The translations under genes and the position numbers were made by a program. Source: Methanobacteriota archaeon (lineage in GTDB: Archaea; Halobacteriota; Methanocellia; Methanocellales; Methanocellaceae). Taken from it: 10,070 nucleotides of DNA. The DNA is taken from the NCBI GenBank assembly GCA_023436075.1, contig JAEZKS010000152.1:1-10070 (forward strand). Reading direction: 5' to 3'. Under the pieces are notes generated by a model. That model saw only the letters and a list, made by a program, of their open reading frames with translations. It did no database searches and was not told where the DNA came from. Each line of letters opens with the position of its first letter. Position 1 is the stretch's first letter. This document shows positions 6,720-10,070 of the stretch, piece by piece.

Positions 6720-6860
6720 ATGCGGCCGGGCGGCCTGAACAAGAGAGCCCTGTGGCTTCAACAAGAGAGCCCTGTGGCTCGGTCACACGCGTGCGCGTGA
6801 CACTAGTGAATGCCGCTTGCGTTTAAAATGTTGGGCTGGAGACGATCGCCCGGGCTTGCG
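6720..6860. repeat. Direct repeat and short hairpins downstream of the HTH regulator gene
   Basis: A 20-base sequence, AACAAGAGAGCCCTGTGGCT, occurs twice at 6738-6757 and 6760-6779, 22 bases apart. Each copy contains the small stem AGCC-CTGT-GGCT. Directly after, 6782-6801 holds GTCACACGCG-TG-CGCGTGAC, a stem with one bulge, and at 6722-6735 GCGGCCGGGCGGCC is another GC-rich self-complementary stretch. The block lies downstream of the minus-strand regulator stop and upstream of the next minus-strand gene, a position consistent with transcript ends or a remnant repeat. No coding potential is seen. Confidence 0.6.
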
Positions 6861-7490
6861 TCAAACCGGATGCAGATAGTTCTCGAGCACCTTCTTCTCC
6901 GCCTTCCGCAGGTGCTCCACTGCCGTCGACGGCGAGACGCCGAGCTTCGTGGCCAGGTCTTCTGCCGACGCGCGGCGGGGCGTGTCGAAGTATCCGATCT
7001 CGATGGCTGCAGCCAGCGCGGCCGCCTGTTTGTCGGTCAGCCCTTCGCCCGGACCTGAGGTATCTGAGTTGCGGATATACGCGATCTCGGCATGTTGTTC
7101 CAGGCTGGAGACGGCCTCCTGTATGTCTTCCCGGGAAGGCGCCATGATATGCCAGTTCTCGACTCCGTCCTGCACGACGGTCGGGCCTACGAACACACAG
7201 TTCGTCCGCAGCAGGAATTCCAGTATCGAGCTCTGTTCGGCCCAGGTGACCACGTCCGCTCTGCCCTGGCCATGTGACAATATGGTAAACTTCTTGATCT
7301 CGGGAAGCTTCGAGAGGTAGCCGCCCAGGCTGGTGATGGCCGGTGTCACGATGGTCTGGTACCCGTAGAGCTGCCTGTTCGGGAGAACGTACGTGTATCT
7401 TACTAAAATGGTGGCGCGCAGCGCTTTCGAGAGCTTGTAGTGCCAGCAGTCCTTGTGTTTGATCCCGATGCTTACCGTCATGGCCTCCAT
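6861..7490 (-). CDS. Bacterio-opsin activator (Bat)-type HTH transcription regulator
   Basis: The protein (209 residues from ATG 7490) ends with an HTH_10/Bat-type DNA-binding domain at residues about 151-206: GLTDKQAAALAAAIEIGYFD, then PRRASAEDLATKLGVSPSTA, then VEHLRKAEKKVLENYL. Its N-terminal 140 residues are the usual variable sensor-like part of this archaeal family, starting with IKHKDCWHYKLSKAL. Such proteins are common in haloarchaea and methanogens; the ligand is unknown for most. The frame extends to ATG 7523, but the conserved family start (MxVxIxIKHKDCW) fits ATG 7490 or 7481; GGAGG lies 2 bases before the latter. It is divergent from ilvC with about 72 bases between start codons, so both share one control region and local control of ilvC is plausible (inference). 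GC-rich codons match ilvC and arginase. Confidence 0.85.
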   Translation of the reverse strand: MEAMTVSIGIKHKDCWHYKLSKALRATILVRYTYVLPNRQLYGYQTIVTPAITSLGGYLSKLPEIKKFTILSHGQGRADVVTWAEQSSILEFLLRTNCVFVGPTVVQDGVENWHIMAPSREDIQEAVSSLEQHAEIAYIRNSDTSGPGEGLTDKQAAALAAAIEIGYFDTPRRASAEDLATKLGVSPSTAVEHLRKAEKKVLENYLHPV

Positions 7491-7562
7491 ATATATCAAA
7501 TACCGGATAGGTTCGGTATACATGTTAAAGTTAACGGCGATCGATTTAGGTATGGTGCTATT
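7489..7562 (+). promoter_or_regulatory. Shared control region of ilvC and the divergent HTH gene
   Basis: ATATATAT at 7489-7496 is a candidate TATA box for ilvC, giving a start near 7519 and a leader of about 44 bases. GGTG at 7554-7557, five bases before ATG 7563, is the ilvC ribosome binding site. A short inverted repeat GTTAA-AG-TTAAC at 7524-7535 sits just past the predicted start and is a possible operator. The promoter of the HTH gene on the other strand is not clear. Confidence 0.4.
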
Positions 7563-8561
7563 ATGGTTACCATTTACTACGAGAAAGATGCAGACCTGAA
7601 ATATCTCAAGGGTAAGACCATCGCGATCATCGGCTACGGCAGCCAGGGCATGGCCCAGTCCCAGTGCCTCAAGGACTCCGGGCTGAATGTGGTCGTCGGA
7701 CTCCGCAAGGGCGGCGAGTCATGGAACAAGGCGAAGAAGGACGGCCTGAAGGTCGCCACTGTAGAAGAGGCGGCAGAGATGGCCGATGTCGTGCAGATGC
7801 TCATTCCCGACGAGCTGCAGGGCAAAGTCTACCGCGAGCAGATCGAGCCGTACATGAAGAAAGGCAAGGCGCTCATGTTCTCCCACGGCTTCAACATCCG
7901 CTACGGCATGATCAAGCCCGGCAAGGACATCGACGTGATCATGATCGCCCCGAAGAGCCCCGGCCACCTGGTGCGGAGGATGTACCAGGAAGGCGTCGGC
8001 GTGCCGTCGCTCATCGCCGTCGAGCAGGATGCGACCGGCAAGGCCAAGCAGATCGGCCTGGCCTACGCCATGGGCATCGGCTCCACGAAGGCAGGCGTGA
8101 TCGAGACTACCTTCACTGAGGAGACCGAAACCGACCTGTTCGGAGAGCAGGTGGACCTCTGCGGCGGAGTCACCGAGATGGTAAAGGCTTCCTTCGAGAC
8201 GCTGGTCGATGCAGGCTACCAGCCTGAAATCGCCTACTTCGAGACGCTGCATGAGCTGAAGCTGATCGTCGACCTCATATACGAGGGCGGCATCCCCAAC
8301 ATGTGGGACAGCGTGTCCGACACGGCCCAGTACGGCGGCCTTACCCGGGGCAAGCGGATCATCAACGACGAAAGCCGCATTGCCATGTTAGAGACGCTGG
8401 AAGAGATCCAGGACGGGCGCTTCGCCAAGGAGTTTGTGCTGGAGAACATGGCCGGCAGGCCGGTGTTCAACTCGCTCACGAAGATGGACGCCGAGCATCA
8501 GATCGAGACCGTGGGGAAAGAGCTGCGGTCCATGATGCCGTGGCTCAAGAAAAAGAAGTAA
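7563..8561 (+). CDS. ilvC: Ketol-acid reductoisomerase, class I
   Basis: This enzyme converts 2-acetolactate, or 2-aceto-2-hydroxybutyrate, to the dihydroxy acid by Mg-dependent alkyl migration and NAD(P)H reduction. It is the second step of valine/isoleucine synthesis, directly after IlvBN. The 332 residues fit the short class I form. The Rossmann motif is IIGYGSQG (22-29), the cofactor-specificity loop is LRKGGESW (47-54), and HGFNI contains H108. The knotted C-terminal domain shows ETETDLFGEQ (D191, E195), AYFETLHELKLI (E227, E231) and SDTAQYGG (S252). All expected catalytic and Mg residues are present. The frame continues upstream to 7440, but MVTIYYEKDADL is the usual N-terminus and has GGTG five bases upstream, so ATG 7563 is the start. 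It is transcribed alone, divergent from the Bat-type regulator. Confidence 0.97.
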   Translation: MVTIYYEKDADLKYLKGKTIAIIGYGSQGMAQSQCLKDSGLNVVVGLRKGGESWNKAKKDGLKVATVEEAAEMADVVQMLIPDELQGKVYREQIEPYMKKGKALMFSHGFNIRYGMIKPGKDIDVIMIAPKSPGHLVRRMYQEGVGVPSLIAVEQDATGKAKQIGLAYAMGIGSTKAGVIETTFTEETETDLFGEQVDLCGGVTEMVKASFETLVDAGYQPEIAYFETLHELKLIVDLIYEGGIPNMWDSVSDTAQYGGLTRGKRIINDESRIAMLETLEEIQDGRFAKEFVLENMAGRPVFNSLTKMDAEHQIETVGKELRSMMPWLKKKK

Positions 8562-8569
8562 CACGGCGG

Positions 8570-8664
8570 ATACAAAGGGCATAAAGGGCACCATGGGGCC
8601 GGGTTAGGGCTGTCCTGAAACGGCTCCATAATGTATATCGTGCCCATAGTGCCCATAGTGTCAC
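8570..8664. repeat. Inverted repeat with short tandem units downstream of ilvC
   Basis: Left arm 8572-8595 contains two AAAGGGCA-type units in tandem (CAAAGGGCAT, then AAAGGGCACC). Right arm 8639-8662 contains two GTGCCCATA-type units in tandem. The arms are approximately reverse complements (GTGCCC-N3-RTGCCC-N3-GTG), with about 43 bases between them. It resembles, in design, the bigger palindrome at 4821-5250, also made of short repeating units arranged as inverted arms after a gene. It may be a small repeat element or a transcript-end structure for ilvC. Confidence 0.5.
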
Positions 8665-8756
8665 TTTTTACGCCGATAACATTGATTAGTTTTTTAAAAG
8701 CTCGTTCCGATTCATCTATTGCATAAGCATAGAACACGCTTAGGGGTGGATTGAAG

Positions 8757-9470
8757 ATGAAGAAAACAGTTTGTGCAATCCTGTTAGCCATAGCGTTCCT
8801 GCTCGCTTGTACAGTCGTCGCAGGAGCGCAGATGTACGGTCAGCAGCCCGCTTTAGGGCAGCCACAATATGGTCAGCAACCAGTCTACGGTCAGCAGCCC
8901 TCTGTCGGGCAGCCTCAATACGGTCAGCAGCCTGTGTCGGGACAGCAGCCTTCTGCAGGGCAGCCGCAGCTCAACATTCCGCCGGCGCCGCAGAAGCCTG
9001 TCCCCAACAGCCAGTACGGCAACACCGACCGCGCGGCGATAATCGGGGAGCAGCTCTCGCAGTCGTCTCAGGGCAACGTAAACATCTACATAAGCGAGAA
9101 TCCGGACAATACCATATCGATCGATGCTAAGCTGCTGAAGCCTGCAAGCCCGTATGAGATCGCCGGGGCTATGGCCAACCTGACGTACATGATCGATGGC
9201 ATCTACTATCTGACCGATCGCAAGGGTAATGATGTCCTGCTGAAAGTTACTGACCCATCTGGCAACGTGATCACGACGGCAAAGTTCTCGGACGCGAAGA
9301 ATGCCTTCGAGTACTATAACGTGCCTACGTCCTCACAACAGCCGGCCGCGCCCGCGACTGGTCAGCAGCCCATGACCGGCACTCAGCCTGGATACCAGCA
9401 GCCGGGATACACACAACAGCCTGCTTATGGCCAGCAGCCTTCCTATACGGGAGGATACCAGACAATTTGA
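8757..9470 (+). CDS. Secreted protein with Tyr-Gly-Gln-Gln-Pro repeats flanking a small core domain
   Basis: The 237-residue protein starts with a signal peptide (MKKTVCAILLAIAFLLACTV, probable cut after VAGA at residue 24; LLAC at 15-18 could alternatively act as a lipobox). Residues 27-71 are a low-complexity region with a 17-residue period, YGQQPxxGQPQYGQQPV, repeated twice plus a partial SGQQPSAGQPQ. Residues about 86-190 look like a compact alpha/beta core (NVNIYISENPDNTISIDAKLL, YEIAGAMANLTYMIDGIYYL, DVLLKVTDPSGNVITTAKF). Residues 193-237 return to QQP/GY repeats. I recognise no named family; an envelope, adhesion or matrix role is a guess. GGGGTGG lies 7 bases before ATG 8757; an in-frame TTG at 8751 would be too close to it. 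TTTTTTAAAA at 8690-8699 is a possible TATA element. A strong terminator follows one base after the stop, so it is monocistronic or the last gene of its transcript. Confidence 0.75.
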   Translation: MKKTVCAILLAIAFLLACTVVAGAQMYGQQPALGQPQYGQQPVYGQQPSVGQPQYGQQPVSGQQPSAGQPQLNIPPAPQKPVPNSQYGNTDRAAIIGEQLSQSSQGNVNIYISENPDNTISIDAKLLKPASPYEIAGAMANLTYMIDGIYYLTDRKGNDVLLKVTDPSGNVITTAKFSDAKNAFEYYNVPTSSQQPAAPATGQQPMTGTQPGYQQPGYTQQPAYGQQPSYTGGYQTI

Positions 9471-9471
9471 C

Positions 9472-9493
9472 GCGGGCTGACGCCCGCTTTTTT
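9472..9493 (+). terminator. Stem-loop/T6 terminator after the QQP-repeat gene
   Basis: GCGGGC-TGAC-GCCCGC followed by TTTTTT gives a perfect 6-base-pair GC stem, 4-base loop and T-run, beginning one base after the TGA stop. It has the form of a bacterial intrinsic terminator and its T-run suits archaeal termination as well. Confidence 0.85.
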
Positions 9494-9495
9494 CT

Positions 9496-9521
9496 CATGC
9501 CGCACGCCCTGTGCCGGCATG
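9496..9521. repeat. Second stem-loop behind the terminator
   Basis: CATGCCG-CAC pairs with GTG-C-CGGCATG around the loop GCCCT, a 10-base-pair stem with one bulged C. It follows the T6 terminator by two bases and could back it up or act for the opposite strand. No T-run follows on the plus strand. Confidence 0.5.
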
Positions 9522-9856
9522 TTGGTCGTGCGCTTTCTTCTCAGGCTTTTGATGCTCCTGCGACTTCCATTATCATAAATCTAAAATTGTATATGAGATG
9601 TCCGAATTAAGGGCCTGTAAGCCGTTTATCCACATTATTAAAAATGTCGTAAGATTTTAAGGACCGAAACAGTTCTGACTGAAAATCGGCATAGCACGCC
9701 ATTATGCTTAAATCGCTTAGTTTTCTTTATTATTTGAAGAATAAAAATCACTGCACGTTCGTATTGATGAAAAAAAGTCATTTTGTTGCTATTGTGTAAT
9801 TTCAAAGCCAAATTTCTATTTTGAAATTAATCGGAAGTAATTTCCGTTTAATTAGA
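9522..9856. other. AT-rich non-coding stretch before the archaellin promoter
   Basis: No convincing gene or RNA gene is seen in these roughly 335 bases. The sequence becomes strongly AT-rich to the right. Notable are two overlapping inverted repeats near its right end. The first is AATTTCAAA (9798-9806) with TTTGAAATT (9820-9828). The second is AATTAATCGGAA (9825-9836) with TTCCGTTTAATT (9842-9853), matching at 11 of 12 positions. The rest shows nothing I can interpret. Confidence 0.6.
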
Positions 9857-9870
9857 AAAAATTTATATTA
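9855..9870 (+). promoter_or_regulatory. Core promoter of the archaellin gene
   Basis: An A-rich BRE-like GAAAAA (9855-9860) is followed directly by the TATA box ATTTATATTA (9861-9870). Expected transcription start is about 9891-9893, giving a leader of about 68 bases that ends in GAGGT (9948-9952), seven bases before ATG 9960. A 12-base inverted repeat ends two bases before the BRE. Confidence 0.7.
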
Positions 9871-9959
9871 ACTCTGGTCTTTGTAGGTAATAGGGCAGCC
9901 GGGATAAGCGGTTATACATCTGCTGTCTTGGTTTGCAGGAATGTAGTGAGGTTATACGT

Positions 9960-10070
9960 ATGATGAAGAATGGTAGAAAGTTTTCGAAGAACGATGCGGC
10001 TTTCACTGGTCTTGAGGCTGCGATTGTGCTCATCGCTTTCGTGGTAGTTGCAGCGGTGTTCTCGTATGTG
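9960..10070 (+). CDS. Archaellin (archaeal flagellin) precursor, 5' part only
   Basis: The first 37 codons encode a class III signal peptide and the start of the archaellin assembly helix. A basic leader (MMKNGRKFSKNDAA) is followed by FTGLEAAIVLIAFVVVAAVF, the hydrophobic segment typical of archaellins in Methanomicrobia-type archaea. Pre-archaellin peptidase FlaK/PibD would cut before F15. The mature protein polymerises into the archaellum filament. The frame runs off the right edge, so length and C-terminal domain are unknown. GAGGT precedes the ATG at good spacing, and a second ATG follows immediately (9963). Paralogous archaellin genes and the fla/arl motor genes would be expected further right, but are not visible here. 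Other class III-signal proteins (archaeal pilins) are less likely given the FTGLEAAIV motif. Confidence 0.88.
   Translation, partial: MMKNGRKFSKNDAAFTGLEAAIVLIAFVVVAAVFSYV

Noticed and set aside
7440..7562. Longer start for ilvC
   Set aside because: The extra 41 codons lie antisense to the regulator's conserved N-terminus, and ilvC families start at the MVTIYYEKDA-like segment with GGTG just upstream.
7664..8252. Long alternative-frame ORFs on both strands over ilvC
   Set aside because: These are Arg/Ala/Gly- or Leu/Asp/His-rich shadow translations caused by high GC at third codon positions; they have no family features.
8757..8835. Lipoprotein call for the QQP-repeat protein
   Set aside because: LLAC fits a lipobox loosely, but the Cys lies inside the hydrophobic stretch, and a standard cut after VAGA is more natural; kept only as an alternative.

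Overview
The window looks archaeal and probably comes from a methanogen of the Methanocella/Methanomicrobia type. The evidence is a class III (archaellin) signal peptide of the form DAAFTGLEAAIVLIAF at the right edge, a bacterio-opsin-activator (HTH_10) type regulator, TATA boxes (TTTATATA-like) about 25 bases upstream of likely transcript starts, several probably leaderless starts, and Shine-Dalgarno sequences of the GGTG/GAGGT type. The organism assignment is inference; no rRNA or methanogenesis gene is present.

Layout, left to right. (1) Positions 1-1374 hold the 3' half of ilvB and complete ilvN, the two subunits of acetohydroxyacid synthase, in one tight operon. (2) Positions 1393-2951 hold an AT-richer, AbiE-like pair: a plus-strand AbiEii-type nucleotidyltransferase and a minus-strand AbiEi-type winged-helix protein. 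They converge with only 8 bases between stop codons. In front of the winged-helix gene is a tandemly duplicated 37-base promoter/operator built from GTTCAC half-sites. (3) Positions 3079-4796 hold a small minus-strand lipoprotein gene and, divergent from it, an HD-domain dGTPase-like phosphohydrolase. (4) Positions 4821-5250 are a non-coding palindrome of about 430 bases, lying between the convergent HD and arginase genes. (5) Positions 5252-6649 hold a minus-strand arginase gene and a small membrane-anchored protein. (6) Positions 6720-6801 hold short GC-rich hairpins and a 20-base direct repeat. (7) Positions 6861-8561 hold a Bat-type HTH regulator divergent from ilvC (ketol-acid reductoisomerase). 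(8) Positions 8757-9470 encode a secreted protein with Gln/Pro/Tyr/Gly repeats, closed by a clear stem-loop/T6 terminator. (9) From about 9520 there is an AT-rich regulatory stretch and the start of an archaellin gene that runs off the window.

How the genes relate: ilvB, ilvN and ilvC catalyse and regulate the first two common steps of valine/isoleucine synthesis. Here ilvC is about 6.2 kb from ilvN, and the intervening genes include a probable mobile toxin-antitoxin-like module and a large palindrome. This suggests an ancestral ilvBNC cluster opened by insertions. The regulator divergent from ilvC is a candidate local controller. The most interesting parts are the rearranged AbiE-like pair with its duplicated operator, the 430-base palindrome, the QQP-repeat secreted protein, and the inverted repeats abutting the archaellin promoter.
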